From: DALYJJ01 sp033763935
GTDB lineage: Bacteria; Acidobacteriota; Terriglobia; Bryobacterales; Bryobacteraceae
Direction: 5' to 3'
DNA: 64,000 bases
Assembly (NCBI GenBank): GCA_033763935.1
Contig: JANRJO010000044.1
Location: 62,001 to 126,000 of the forward strand
Positions 50,262 through 59,117 of the stretch are shown one piece after another. Below the pieces are notes generated by a model. The model was given only the letters and a program-made list of their open reading frames with translations, had not been told where the DNA came from and did not search any database. The position numbers and the translations under genes are program-made. Each line of letters opens with the position of its first letter. Within the stretch, counting starts at the first letter, position 1.

Positions 50262-51044
50262 ATGACACCAGCACAAGCGGCGGCCTGGGGCGACCGCAAT
50301 CCATACCAGACAGGCGAGAAGATGACCGCCGACGAGCGCGAGCGGCTCATCCTGGAGCACCTGCCTCAAGTCAGGCTCATTGCCCGGCGGATTCATGAGC
50401 GGCTGCCGGAGAGCGTGAGCCTCGAGGATCTCGTCTCGACGGGTGTCGTGGGGCTCATCGCCGCCATCGATCGCTTCGATCCCGCGCACAACGTCAAGCT
50501 GCGGACGTACGCGGAGTACAAGATCCGTGGCGCCATCCTGGACAGCCTGCGGGGCCTTGACTGGGCGCCGCGGCAGCAGCGGAAACGGACCAAGCAGATC
50601 GAGTCCGCGATCTCGAGCGCCGAACAGAAACTGCATCGGATGCCGAACGAGGAGGAGATCGCCGCAGAGCTGGGCCTGACGATGGACGAGTACCACGAGT
50701 GGCTCGTGGACGTGCAGGGTGTGAACATTGGGAGCCTGGAATCGACCTCGGGCGAAGACGACGGACGCGACCTGCTGCGCTACGTTTCGGATCGCGAGGA
50801 TAACTGGCCGTCCCGGCTGCTCGAACGTGCGGAACTCGAACGCCTTTTGGCGAAGGGGATCGAGAGAATGCCGAACATCGAGCGGACGGTTCTCAGCCTG
50901 TACTACAAAGAGGAGCTCACGCTGCGAGAGATATCGCGCATCGTGAACCTCCATGAGTCGCGTGTATCGCAGCTCAAGTCGCAGGCGATCATCCGGCTGC
51001 GCTCCTACCTGGAGCGCCAGTGGCCCATAGAGCGGGGTCTGTAG
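50262..51044 (+). CDS. fliA: RNA polymerase sigma28 factor FliA
   Basis: 260 residues. FliA/WhiG-type sigma factor for late flagellar genes. Region 2: LEDLVSTGVVGLIAAIDRFDPAHNVKLRTYAEYKIRGAILDSLRGLDWAPRQQRKRTKQIE, region 3: RMPNEEEIAAELGLTMDEY, region 4: MPNIERTVLSLYYKEELTLREISRIVNLHESRVSQLKSQAIIRLR. It follows flhF by 7 nt and precedes fliY by 7 nt. No flgM anti-sigma gene is visible. Promoter-like sequences that fit this factor are at 36213 and 41529. Confidence 0.95.
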   Translation: MTPAQAAAWGDRNPYQTGEKMTADERERLILEHLPQVRLIARRIHERLPESVSLEDLVSTGVVGLIAAIDRFDPAHNVKLRTYAEYKIRGAILDSLRGLDWAPRQQRKRTKQIESAISSAEQKLHRMPNEEEIAAELGLTMDEYHEWLVDVQGVNIGSLESTSGEDDGRDLLRYVSDREDNWPSRLLERAELERLLAKGIERMPNIERTVLSLYYKEELTLREISRIVNLHESRVSQLKSQAIIRLRSYLERQWPIERGL

Positions 51045-51051
51045 GAGCCGT

Positions 51052-51855
51052 ATGGAAGCGCCGGCACGCTGGATGTCATCGGAGTGGGCGCAGTGCCTGC
51101 GTCAGGCTGTTGAGGCGATGACGGGCGAGTCGGTGGAAGTGGAGGCTTCTCCCGGCGGGCCGGGAGCCGGTTGCCTGTGGTGGGTTCAGCCGGTGACAGC
51201 GGCGACTGGGGCGGCGCTGACGGTAGGGGCGGAAAACGCCGCCTGGCGAGAGATCGGCGGACGCACGTTGCGGGCCGCCGGAATCGAGCAGCCCGACGAA
51301 GCCGACATTGAAAGTACCTACCGGGAGGTGCTCTCGCAAGCGCTTTCCGGATTTGCCCTGGTCCTGGGCCACAAGCTCGGCCGGGAAGTCACCTGCGGGG
51401 CCGGCACGACCGTGGTCGACGCGCCTCCGGCGGGAGTGCTCAGCCTGGAGCTGCGGTTTCCGGGCGGGCCGGCGCTCGGCCTGTACGTGGCGCCGAACCC
51501 GGCGCTGCTTGAGTCGCTCGACGCCCGACGGGACGATAGCGCAGACCGGACGGCGATGGCCACACAGGAAAAGCCCTCTTCTCCCAGTGTCGCCACCCGG
51601 AACCTGGACCTGCTTCTGGAAGTCGAGCTGCCGGTGAGTGTATCGTTCGGACGTGCTCAGCTCCGCCTGAAAGACGCGATCAAGCTGACGACCGGATCCA
51701 TCGTAGAACTCAATCGCTCGATCCTCGAGCCGGTGGAAGTGATTGTGAATAACTGTGTGATCGCGCGCGGAGAAGTAGTGGTGATCGAGGGGTACTACGG
51801 CGTCCGGATTCAGCAGATTGTCAGCCGTCAGGAACGGCTGCGAACTTTAACGTGA
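51052..51855 (+). CDS. fliY: FliN/FliY-type motor switch protein with N-terminal extra domain
   Basis: 267 residues. The C-terminal 75 residues are a SpoA (FliN) domain: NLDLLLEVELPVSVSFGRAQLRLKDAIKLTTGSIVELNRSILEPVEVIVNNCVIARGEVVVIEGYYGVRIQQIV. The N-terminal 165 residues are different and may be a CheC/CheX-like or FliY-type domain (AWREIGGRTLRAAGIEQPDEADIESTYREVLSQALSGFALVLGHKLGREV), a phosphatase type; the usual CheC E-x2-N motif is not obvious. A strong GGAG lies before the ATG. It is the second SpoA protein in this cluster and probably works in the C-ring. Confidence 0.78.
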   Translation: MEAPARWMSSEWAQCLRQAVEAMTGESVEVEASPGGPGAGCLWWVQPVTAATGAALTVGAENAAWREIGGRTLRAAGIEQPDEADIESTYREVLSQALSGFALVLGHKLGREVTCGAGTTVVDAPPAGVLSLELRFPGGPALGLYVAPNPALLESLDARRDDSADRTAMATQEKPSSPSVATRNLDLLLEVELPVSVSFGRAQLRLKDAIKLTTGSIVELNRSILEPVEVIVNNCVIARGEVVVIEGYYGVRIQQIVSRQERLRTLT

Positions 51856-51871
51856 GGTAGATGGGATCGAA

Positions 51872-52324
51872 ATGGATTGGTTCATCTTAGGACCGTACCT
51901 GTTACTGACGCTCGGCCTCGGCGCCAGCCTCTACCAGTTCGTCACAGTGAAGCGGGAGCTATGGAAGGCCCGGCGTATCAGTGACGACGAGCGCAACCGG
52001 TTTCAGGACTCCCTGCTCAAGCTGCAGATGGAGCTGGAGTCGCTTAAGGCATCCGCCCTCGCTTCGCCGCAGCCGCCCGAGATGGAGCGCGCCGCCTCCG
52101 CACCTTTGACACCCGGCATGAACCTGAATAAGCGCGCTCACGTTCTGCGCATGTACCGCCGCGGCGACCGCCCCGATCAGATCGCCGCCGCCCTCAGCCT
52201 GCCGCAGAACGAGGTGGACCTCCTGCTGAAAGTCCACCGCGTCACTGTCGCCAGTACGCCGCCCGCCGCCGCAGCCGCGGCTGCCGGTGCGGGAAACGGT
52301 GGCGGCACGTCGGCTACAACTTGA
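51872..52324 (+). CDS. Small membrane protein, DUF6115-like
   Basis: 150 residues: one N-terminal TM segment (WFILGPYLLLTLGLGASLYQFV), a coiled-coil stretch (ELWKARRISDDERNRFQDSLLKLQMELESLK), a linker, then a helix-turn-helix-like part (KRAHVLRMYRRGDRPDQIAAALSLPQNEVDLLLKVHR) and an Ala/Gly tail. The layout resembles small proteins found in flagellar operons of several phyla (DUF6115/DUF2802 type). Function not known. The last 11 bp overlap the 3' end of the convergent PDZ gene. Confidence 0.55.
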   Translation: MDWFILGPYLLLTLGLGASLYQFVTVKRELWKARRISDDERNRFQDSLLKLQMELESLKASALASPQPPEMERAASAPLTPGMNLNKRAHVLRMYRRGDRPDQIAAALSLPQNEVDLLLKVHRVTVASTPPAAAAAAAGAGNGGGTSATT

Positions 52325-53174
52325 TTCGTTGCGCGTTGCTGCCCGAGGCGGGCGCCTCGTCGCCGAGGTCCACACTGATCGACATCTCACGCTTCTCACG
52401 CACCACGTTGAGAGAAACGTCCTTCTTTGACCGCAAGGCACGCAAGGCAGTGGTCACCTCCCGTGGAGAGGCCACGCTCTGGCCGTCCACCTTGGTGATC
52501 ACATCGCCCGCCTTTACCCCCGCTTTCGCCGCCGGCGATTCCTTTACCACCGATCGGACCAAAACGCCTTCCTTCACCCCGAAGAACTCCGCCAGTTGTG
52601 CATCGAGCGTCTCCGCCTCGATACCGAGCCGCGAGCTGCGCCAGGACATGAACGCCTTCGGCACGTCCGGAATCACCACTTCAGGCATTTCCATCCGCGG
52701 CAACCGCATCTGCCACTCGTTGTCACCAGGGCGAAGCACCATGCCCATCCCCTTGCGCTCGGCAATGGTGGCGGCGATGGTCTGGTACTGACCGCCGCGC
52801 ACCAGCCCAACCTTCGCGGCCCTTCCGGCAGGCGTCTCGCGGACCAGGCGAATAAACTGCTCGGTCCCCTCCACGCGCTGTCCCTGATACTCGAGCACCA
52901 CGTCGCCAACCTTCAGGCCGGCTTTCTCGGCCGGGCTATCGGCCTCCACCCGGGTGATCTCGACCCCGCGCTCCTCTTTAAGGTTGAGCGCCTTGGCGCG
53001 TTCCGAGGTCACCTCCACGACGCTCACGCCCAGATAACTGGGCCCGGCGCCCGCCCGTAAGAATACCGGCCCCGGCCCCTGTACGGGAATCTGGCCGATA
53101 TAGACATCCTGCGCAAACACAGGCGCCGCCAGCACTACCGCCAACGGCAGGCTTCGCAATCCATTCCACTTCAT
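52314..53174 (-). CDS. Secreted double-PDZ protein
   Basis: 286 residues from the ATG at 53174, which gives a Sec signal (MKWNGLRSLPLAVVLAAPVFAQ); the frame is open 69 codons further upstream without a site. Two PDZ domains: the first has YLGVSVVEVTSERAKALNLKEERGVEITRVEADSPAEKAGLKVGDVVLEYQGQRVEG, the second RLGIEAETLDAQLAEFFGVKEGVLVRSVVKESPAAKAGVKAGDVITKVDGQSVASP. This is like the PDZ pair of DegP/HtrA but without the serine protease domain. It is the last gene of the ECF sigma operon and could bind exposed C-termini of misfolded envelope proteins; that is inference. Confidence 0.85.
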   Translation of the reverse strand: MKWNGLRSLPLAVVLAAPVFAQDVYIGQIPVQGPGPVFLRAGAGPSYLGVSVVEVTSERAKALNLKEERGVEITRVEADSPAEKAGLKVGDVVLEYQGQRVEGTEQFIRLVRETPAGRAAKVGLVRGGQYQTIAATIAERKGMGMVLRPGDNEWQMRLPRMEMPEVVIPDVPKAFMSWRSSRLGIEAETLDAQLAEFFGVKEGVLVRSVVKESPAAKAGVKAGDVITKVDGQSVASPREVTTALRALRSKKDVSLNVVREKREMSISVDLGDEAPASGSNAQRIKL

Positions 53175-53194
53175 GGCTACCCTCGACTCTGCTT

Positions 53195-54373
53195 TTATTT
53201 CTTCCGACGCAGATAGACCGTGCCGCCCGTCGCGGATACGCGTAGCAGCGGTCCGCCGCCGTTGATGACGCCCTCGGCCACCGTCGGCTTCAGACACGGT
53301 GAATCTACTTTTCGGGTCTTGATTTCCGAGAAGTCCGACACTACCCGGCCGCCGCTGCAGGCCGAGTCGCTTTGTGCCCAAATCCTCAACGCAAGATTAG
53401 ACGGGATGGTGACGATAACGTCACCGGCGCTGGTAGAGAGGATGGAATCGAGCAATCGCTCGCTGCCGAGCTCGGCAAAGATCGCCCCGAATCCGGTGGC
53501 GGCGCGAAGGGCGCCCGCAGCGCCGCGCAGCTTGATGGGCCCGGCGACCGATTCGCAACTGACGTTGGTCGCACGGCCAATCTGAATAGAGCCGCCTGAA
53601 GTCTCCGCCACCACTGGACCGGCGGCCTCCCGTACGTCGATCAACCCGCCACCCGACTGCGCCGTAACCGAGCGGCCCGCCCGCTCGACGAGAATATTGC
53701 CCACCGTGGAGACCTTGATCGGGCCATGCGCTTCACGAATGACAATCTCCCCGCCGGCCGTCTCGAACACTGTCTCTCCTCCGACACTGTCGGCTCGAAT
53801 CGCGCCGCCGCCGGAAAACACGCGTGCGGCGGCCATCAGCCGCCCCAGTTGAACGTCGCCGCCTCCCGTACGCGCCCAGACGTCCGCCCCGATGCGATCG
53901 ATCGTCAGCCGACCGCCGATCGTCTCCGTCTTCAGCTCGCCGTCGATCTCCCGCGCCTCGATCATGCCGCCGCGGTTCTCGACCACCACCTGCTTGAGAG
54001 TCCGCGGCAGCCGAATTTCCAGCTCCGGGCTGGGAATGTTGATGTCCGGAGTCATCACCGTGAGGTAGGTCCACTCGCCGGCGGACTTGGACTTAACGGC
54101 AAACGTCTGAAAGATGCGAATCGCATCCGCCTCCGACATCGCCTTCGCACGCTTCTTCAAGCGGAAATAAAGGTCACCCCGGCTCTCGCCGCGGACCACG
54201 ACCGGACCGCGGGTAGCGATCTTCAGGCGCCCGACAGAAGGCATCGGCACGGCGCCGACGAGAGCCTGAACCCAATACTCGCCTTCCCGCTGCAGGCGGC
54301 TCGTTTCCCCCGCGGCCAGCGGCGCCACCAGCACCGCCCAACCAGTCAGGAGAAGGAGTCCGCCGCGCTTCAT
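53195..54373 (-). CDS. DUF4097-family beta-repeat protein (secreted)
   Basis: 392 residues with a Sec signal (MKRGGLLLLTGWAVLVAPLAAG). From about residue 130 the chain is made of short beta-solenoid type repeats of the DUF4097 adhesin kind: ENRGGMIEAREIDGELKTETIGGRLTIDRIGADVWARTGGGDVQLGRL, then SGGGAIRADSVGGETVFETAGGEIVIREAHGPIKVSTVGN, with many SGGG or TGGG turns. Such proteins are frequent next to anti-sigma factors in Acidobacteria and Bacteroidetes; their role is unknown. It follows the anti-sigma gene by 2 nt. Confidence 0.8.
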   Translation of the reverse strand: MKRGGLLLLTGWAVLVAPLAAGETSRLQREGEYWVQALVGAVPMPSVGRLKIATRGPVVVRGESRGDLYFRLKKRAKAMSEADAIRIFQTFAVKSKSAGEWTYLTVMTPDINIPSPELEIRLPRTLKQVVVENRGGMIEAREIDGELKTETIGGRLTIDRIGADVWARTGGGDVQLGRLMAAARVFSGGGAIRADSVGGETVFETAGGEIVIREAHGPIKVSTVGNILVERAGRSVTAQSGGGLIDVREAAGPVVAETSGGSIQIGRATNVSCESVAGPIKLRGAAGALRAATGFGAIFAELGSERLLDSILSTSAGDVIVTIPSNLALRIWAQSDSACSGGRVVSDFSEIKTRKVDSPCLKPTVAEGVINGGGPLLRVSATGGTVYLRRKK

Positions 54374-54375
54374 CG

Positions 54376-55290
54376 CTAGAACGACTCCACAGAAGCGTTC
54401 ATCTCCCGGAGCGCACGCTGCCCGCGCAGGCGGATATAGTCATTCGACTCGCGCCGCATCAGCTCCTGCAGCACGCCTACGGTGTCCACGTTCTTCTGCT
54501 GCACCAGCAGGTCTACCGCCTGCGCGCGCACCCCCGGGTTCTCATCGGACAACAATACCCGCGCCAGCGCTTTGCGCGTTTCCACGTCGCCGGCGAACGG
54601 CTTCAGGCCCTCCAACGCCTTCAGCCGCACGCCCACATTCGTGTCATGCTGAAGCGCCTGCAGCAGCGCAGTGCGAACCTCTTCATTGTCACTGCCGCGC
54701 TTGCAGAAGATATCCATTGTCTCCACGCGAAGGCCCGGATTTGCCGGGTCCTTTGCCGCCTCGAGCAGCAGGCCGCGAATCCGCTCGTCGTCAAGCGAGC
54801 CAGTCAACGTCCGCTGACGCGTCTCATCCACCACCAGCCGCACGCTCCCGTCGGGTTCGCTTGTGATGTAGCGGACCTTCGCGGCCGGAGTGTCGGCCTG
54901 TACGCCCGGCACGGACGTCGGCAGGAAGCGCGCACCCAGGAACCCCACGGCGACCAGCGCCACGGCGCCCATCGGCTTGAGTGCGGGCCCCAGAAGCAAC
55001 GGCAGGTCCCACAGCGATTGCCAAATCGACTTCCGCGCAGGAGCCGACGCCTCGCGGAGCCCCGACCTCAGCCCGTTCCGGCACTGCACAAGCAAACCCG
55101 CCGGTACGGGCGCCTCCAGCCGGTCCAGCCCGCGATGCATCGCCTGTTCGCTCGCCAAAGCCGCCTGGCAGCCCTGGCAGCTCTCCAGGTGCGACTGCAG
55201 CGCATCCTCTTCCTCGAGCGACAATTCGTCGTACAGAAATAGGCTCAGGTTCCGGCGAACCGTCTCACAGTTCATCGCATCGCGATTCAT
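54376..55290 (-). CDS. Zinc-finger anti-sigma factor with HEAT repeats
   Basis: 304 residues. N-terminal ZAS domain (zf-HC2): NCETVRRNLSLFLYDELSLEEEDALQSHLESCQGCQAALASEQ with the H-x3-C-x2-C zinc site (H33, C37, C40). One TM segment (MGAVALVAVGFLGARFLP) follows near residue 110. The part beyond the membrane (about 170-304) carries HEAT-type repeats: NPGLRVETMDIFCKRGSDNEEVRTALLQALQHD, TNVGVRLKALEGLKPFAGDVETRKALARVLLSDENPGVRAQAVDLLV. It should bind the ECF sigma of the preceding gene; the HEAT array is a plausible sensor. The start overlaps the sigma stop (ATGA). Confidence 0.88.
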   Translation of the reverse strand: MNRDAMNCETVRRNLSLFLYDELSLEEEDALQSHLESCQGCQAALASEQAMHRGLDRLEAPVPAGLLVQCRNGLRSGLREASAPARKSIWQSLWDLPLLLGPALKPMGAVALVAVGFLGARFLPTSVPGVQADTPAAKVRYITSEPDGSVRLVVDETRQRTLTGSLDDERIRGLLLEAAKDPANPGLRVETMDIFCKRGSDNEEVRTALLQALQHDTNVGVRLKALEGLKPFAGDVETRKALARVLLSDENPGVRAQAVDLLVQQKNVDTVGVLQELMRRESNDYIRLRGQRALREMNASVESF

Positions 55291-55868
55291 ACAAAGTCTC
55301 CCAGCGCCGCGCGCATCTTCTGAGTGGCCCGGAACAGGCAGTTCTTCGCAGCCTCTTCGGTGGTACCCAGCACCTCGCCGATCGCCCGCAGCCGCATGCC
55401 CTGGTAGTGTCGCATTTCAAAGACCAGCCGCTCCCGCGGGGTCAAGTCGGTGAGTACGTTCTGTATGCGTTCTTTCAGCTGATGGCTCAGCAACTTCCGC
55501 TGCGGATCACCGTCCACCCGCTCTTCGGGAACGGTCGTCATCCGGTCCAGCGGACCCTCCGAGGTTTCCACCACGGTGGATTCTTCCTTCCGCACCTTCC
55601 GCTTCCGGAGGTGGTCCAGGCAGAGGTTCGTTACGATCCGGTACAGCCAGGTATGGAAGCTGCAATCGAAGCGGAAGTTCCCTAAGTTCTTGTAAACGCG
55701 GAGGAAGGCCTCCTGGTAGATATCGTAGGCATCCTCTGGCGAGCGCAGCAGGTTCATCGCCAGGCGCAAGACGTTTTGGTCGTAGGAGCGGACCAATTGT
55801 TCGAACGCGTCCTGGTCGCCCTGTTGCGCCGCCTTGATGAGCGCCGTCTCGTCCATCAGTTGCGCCAA
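55287..55868 (-). CDS. ECF-type RNA polymerase sigma factor (RpoE-like)
   Basis: About 193 residues from the TTG at 55868 (GGGAG 5 nt upstream); GTG at 55907 or ATG at 55856 are alternatives. Region 2: EQLVRSYDQNVLRLAMNLLRSPEDAYDIYQEAFLRVYKNLGNFRFDCSFHTWLYRIVTNLCLDHLRKRK. Region 4: LTPRERLVFEMRHYQGMRLRAIGEVLGTTEEAAKNCLFRATQKMRAAL. It is an ECF sigma, first in the operon with its anti-sigma, DUF4097 and PDZ genes, and probably activates its own operon. The 174-bp gap up to rpsA (55869-56042) holds no gene; I see no clear GGAAC-type -35. Confidence 0.93.
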   Translation of the reverse strand: MAQLMDETALIKAAQQGDQDAFEQLVRSYDQNVLRLAMNLLRSPEDAYDIYQEAFLRVYKNLGNFRFDCSFHTWLYRIVTNLCLDHLRKRKVRKEESTVVETSEGPLDRMTTVPEERVDGDPQRKLLSHQLKERIQNVLTDLTPRERLVFEMRHYQGMRLRAIGEVLGTTEEAAKNCLFRATQKMRAALGDFV

Positions 55869-56042
55869 TTTTACTCCCGTGATGGTTCGGGTTGCTTCAC
55901 TGATCACCTTGGCACGTCCACGGATGGGTTTGCTCCCTTGCCACTGACGTGCGAAAGCGGGAAAGGTACCGTGTTTGCTTGCGTTGGCCCCGCCCGGGCG
56001 GTGCCGGGTTCGCTTGCCCTCTGGAGGGGCCGGGACCGTCGC

Positions 56043-57818
56043 TTACTCGCCTAACTCCAGGTCGATCCGCTTATTGGCCGGGTCGATGGCGGTGATGCGG
56101 AAATTGCGGATCTGGCCGGGGCGTAGGCCTTCCGTGGCGCCACCGCCCGCGGCCGTGGAACCCGACCCAGCGCCCTTCCAGCGCGCCGCGAGCATCGCAC
56201 TCAGGTCTCCGACACTCGCCTTCGGACCCTCTTTGCCGGCAGGAGCCGCCTCTTTCGGGGTTTCGCCATACCGGCACCAGGCGTGCACGCCTTCGCCGAG
56301 TTCCACCTTCGCGCGGCCCTGGTGCACCTCGACCACGCGGCCCGTTACCGTGTCTCCCGGCTTATGCTCGGCGATGAAGTGATCTGCCTGGGTCGGCTCC
56401 AGTTGCTTCATGCCCAGCCGCAGCCGGCGGCGCTCCCGGTCGATCTCAAGGACCTGGGCCTTCACCACCTGGCCCGTGGACAGCATTTCGCGCGGGTGTT
56501 CCAGACGTTTTTCGCGGCTGATGTCCCCGATGTGGATCATGCCCTCGATGCCGTCGCCCAGCTCAACGAAAGCGCCGAACGGCGCCAGGTTCTTCACCGG
56601 ACCTTCCACCACCGACCCCACCGGGTACTTCGCCGGGACTTCGTCCCAAGGGTCGCCAAGCGCCTGCTTCAGGCCGAGGGAAATGCGCTTCTCGGCAGGA
56701 TTGACGCCCAGGACGACGACATCCACCGATTCGCCGGTCTTGAGGATATCGTTGGGCTTCCGCACCTTCTTCGACCACGACATTTCGCTGACGTGGATCA
56801 GGCCGTCGACACCGGGCAGCAGCTCTACGAAGGCGCCGAAGTCGGCCAGGCGGGCCACAGTGCCCTTCACCCGATCGCCGACCTTCAGCCTCTCCACGGC
56901 TTGTGACCACGGATCCGGCTGCAGCTGCTTCAACCCCAGCGAGATCTTCTTCGTCTCGGGGTTGAGCTTCAGGATCTTGACCTCGATCTGGTCGCCGACA
57001 GAAACCAGGTCCGCCGGTTTGCCGACCCGGCCCCAGGACATGTCGGTGACGTGCAGCAGGCCGTCGACGCCGCCGATATCGACGAAGGCGCCGAACTCGG
57101 TAATGCTGCGGACCGCGCCGCGGACCACCTGGCCTTCGGCGATACTGGCGAACGCCTGCTCGCGGGCCTGCTTCGCTTCATCCTCGAGAACGGCGCGGCG
57201 GTCCACCACCACATCTTCTTTCTCGACGTCGAGCTTGGTGATGCGGCAGCGGATCTCCTGCCCGACCAGCTTCTCCATCTCCGGCACGTCGCGAGCGCCG
57301 CTGCGCGAGGCCGGCATGAAGGCGCGGACGCCGATGTCCACGCGAAGGCCGCCCTTCACCACTTCCTCCACCATGCCGGCGATCGTGCGCTTCTCGGCAA
57401 AAGCCGCCTGCAAACCGCTCCAGTCCTTGGGTCGCTCGACGCGAATGGTCGAAAGCTGATAATTCCCTTCCGGTGTCAGGCCGGTGATGTTAACCAGAAT
57501 CGCGTCGCCCGCCTTAACCAGCACTTCGCCCGACGGGGAGCGCAGACTTTCGAGCGGAACAACGCCTTCCATCTTTCGCCCGACGTCAACGAAGACCGCA
57601 TCGGCGGTAACGGCGATTACCCGGCCTTCCAGTGCCTTCGGTCCGCCGGCTTCGCCTTGCGCCTTGTGCTCTTCTTCAAACTGGGAAAGGATATCGCCGA
57701 ACGAGGGTTCGTCCGCGGCCGGAGACTCCGCTTGCGCGCCAGTGGTTGGGATTTTCGAATCCGCTTCGGGAACGGCGCTCTCTTCAGTAGCGGGATTCGG
57801 CAGGATGGGATGACTCAT
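56043..57818 (-). CDS. rpsA: 30S ribosomal protein S1
   Basis: 591 residues from the ATG at 57818; the frame is open 13 codons more but overlaps the divergent kinase. S1 binds mRNA at the 30S subunit. Six S1/OB repeats are visible, for example LEGRVIAVTADAVFVDVGRKMEGVV, GAVRSITEFGAFVDIGGVDGLLHVTDMSWGRV, GTVARLADFGAFVELLPGVDGLIHVSEMSWSKKV and GPVKNLAPFGAFVELGDGIEGMIHIGDIS. The C-terminal part after repeat 6 (WKGAGSGSTAAGGG) is a flexible linker followed by another short beta segment (RNFRITAIDPANKRIDLEL). The start lies only 24 bp from the divergent histidine kinase start, so its promoter must overlap that gene. Confidence 0.95.
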   Translation of the reverse strand: MSHPILPNPATEESAVPEADSKIPTTGAQAESPAADEPSFGDILSQFEEEHKAQGEAGGPKALEGRVIAVTADAVFVDVGRKMEGVVPLESLRSPSGEVLVKAGDAILVNITGLTPEGNYQLSTIRVERPKDWSGLQAAFAEKRTIAGMVEEVVKGGLRVDIGVRAFMPASRSGARDVPEMEKLVGQEIRCRITKLDVEKEDVVVDRRAVLEDEAKQAREQAFASIAEGQVVRGAVRSITEFGAFVDIGGVDGLLHVTDMSWGRVGKPADLVSVGDQIEVKILKLNPETKKISLGLKQLQPDPWSQAVERLKVGDRVKGTVARLADFGAFVELLPGVDGLIHVSEMSWSKKVRKPNDILKTGESVDVVVLGVNPAEKRISLGLKQALGDPWDEVPAKYPVGSVVEGPVKNLAPFGAFVELGDGIEGMIHIGDISREKRLEHPREMLSTGQVVKAQVLEIDRERRRLRLGMKQLEPTQADHFIAEHKPGDTVTGRVVEVHQGRAKVELGEGVHAWCRYGETPKEAAPAGKEGPKASVGDLSAMLAARWKGAGSGSTAAGGGATEGLRPGQIRNFRITAIDPANKRIDLELGE

Positions 57819-57842
57819 GAAACGACAGGCTAGAATCTCATT

Positions 57843-59117
57843 GTGGCACAGTCGCACCCGGCGTCGGGAAAGCGAGGAGCCTCCGTCGCGGCCCTGTTTC
57901 GCCGCCTCCTCCGCCCGCAGGATCTCGTCTGGCTGCTGCTGTTTTCCGCTCTCGCTCTCGTCAGCCCGCGACAGAGCCCGGCGGAAATCGAGATGCTTTC
58001 CGCGTTGGCGCTGCTGCAGGTTCTTGAGCCGCGCATACCCTTTCTCAACACGCCCCGCGGGAACCTTGTCTCCATCTCGCTGAAGCTCCTTCTGGGGTAT
58101 CTCCTGATCGGGGTTACCCGCGGGATCTTCAGCAGCTATTACGTCATCCTGCTGCTGCCGGTAGTGTCGGCCGGCACCACGCTGGGCGCTGCCGGCACCC
58201 TGGCAGTGACGCTGATTGCCTGCACCAGCTATCTCTCCTTCCTGCTGTTCGTCCCGCAGTTCGAGTATGAAATTCCTCCGAGCGAACTCCGTGAGGTCAT
58301 CCTGCGCATGACGTTTCTGCCGGTTGTCGGCTACCTGACCTACCGCCTATCCGAGGCGAATCGAGTCGAGGCCAAGCGCTACCAGGCGGCAGCGCGGCAG
58401 TTGGAGAAGGCCAATGCGGACCTGCGCACCGCGGAAGAGGCGGTTCGGCGCTCGGACCGGTTGGCCGCCCTTGGGCAGTTGACGGCCGGCCTGGCGCACG
58501 AACTGCGCAACCCGCTCGGCACGATCCGCGCCTCTGCCGAGATGCTGGCCAAGTCTCTGCCAAACGACGAAGTGTCGCGAGAATTGGCCGGATTCATTGC
58601 CACGGAGGTCGATCGCACCAACTCGCTGGTCACCCGATTCCTGCAGTTCGCACGGCCGCTGTCGCCGCAATTGAAGCTCCACGATATCCACGAAATCATC
58701 GACTCCGCCCTGGAGCAGGTGAAGCGCCAGGGAAACGCCATGCCGGTGGTCTTGTACAAGAACTACAGCCCGGAGGTGCCTCCCGCACCCGTGGATCGAG
58801 AGCTCATGGAGCGCGTGGTGTTCAATCTGGTGCTCAATGCCTGCCAGGCCTCGCCGGCAGCGTCAGCGGTGACCGTGAAGACCCGGCTCGTAGACCACGG
58901 AGTGGATATCGCAGTGATCGATCGGGGCTCGGGGATCGACGCGAAGCACCTGGAGAGCATCTTCAATCCGTTCTTCACCACCAAGCCGGACGGGGTAGGG
59001 CTGGGGCTGGCGATCGTAGCAAAGATTATTGATGAGCACGGGGGAAAAGTCACCGTGGAAAGCGAGCCCGGAAAGGGCAGCATCTTTCACATTTTTCTCC
59101 CTTTACAACCGAAGTAG
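57843..59117 (+). CDS. Membrane sensor histidine kinase
   Basis: 424 residues from the GTG at 57843. About six TM segments span residues 27-165 (LVWLLLFSALALV, LKLLLGYLLIGVTRGIF, YYVILLLPVVSAGTTLG, LAVTLIACTSYLSFLLF, LREVILRMTFLPVVGYL). A coiled-coil linker leads to the kinase core: H-box GLAHELRNPLGTIRASAEML, N-box NLVLNACQAS, G1 DRGSGI, F-box NPFFTTKPDG and G2 VGLGLAIVAKI. It belongs to the PAS-less, NtrB-like group. A TAGAAT box 6 nt upstream suggests a leaderless transcript. No response regulator with a receiver domain follows; the next gene is a bare DNA-binding domain. Confidence 0.9.
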   Translation: MAQSHPASGKRGASVAALFRRLLRPQDLVWLLLFSALALVSPRQSPAEIEMLSALALLQVLEPRIPFLNTPRGNLVSISLKLLLGYLLIGVTRGIFSSYYVILLLPVVSAGTTLGAAGTLAVTLIACTSYLSFLLFVPQFEYEIPPSELREVILRMTFLPVVGYLTYRLSEANRVEAKRYQAAARQLEKANADLRTAEEAVRRSDRLAALGQLTAGLAHELRNPLGTIRASAEMLAKSLPNDEVSRELAGFIATEVDRTNSLVTRFLQFARPLSPQLKLHDIHEIIDSALEQVKRQGNAMPVVLYKNYSPEVPPAPVDRELMERVVFNLVLNACQASPAASAVTVKTRLVDHGVDIAVIDRGSGIDAKHLESIFNPFFTTKPDGVGLGLAIVAKIIDEHGGKVTVESEPGKGSIFHIFLPLQPK

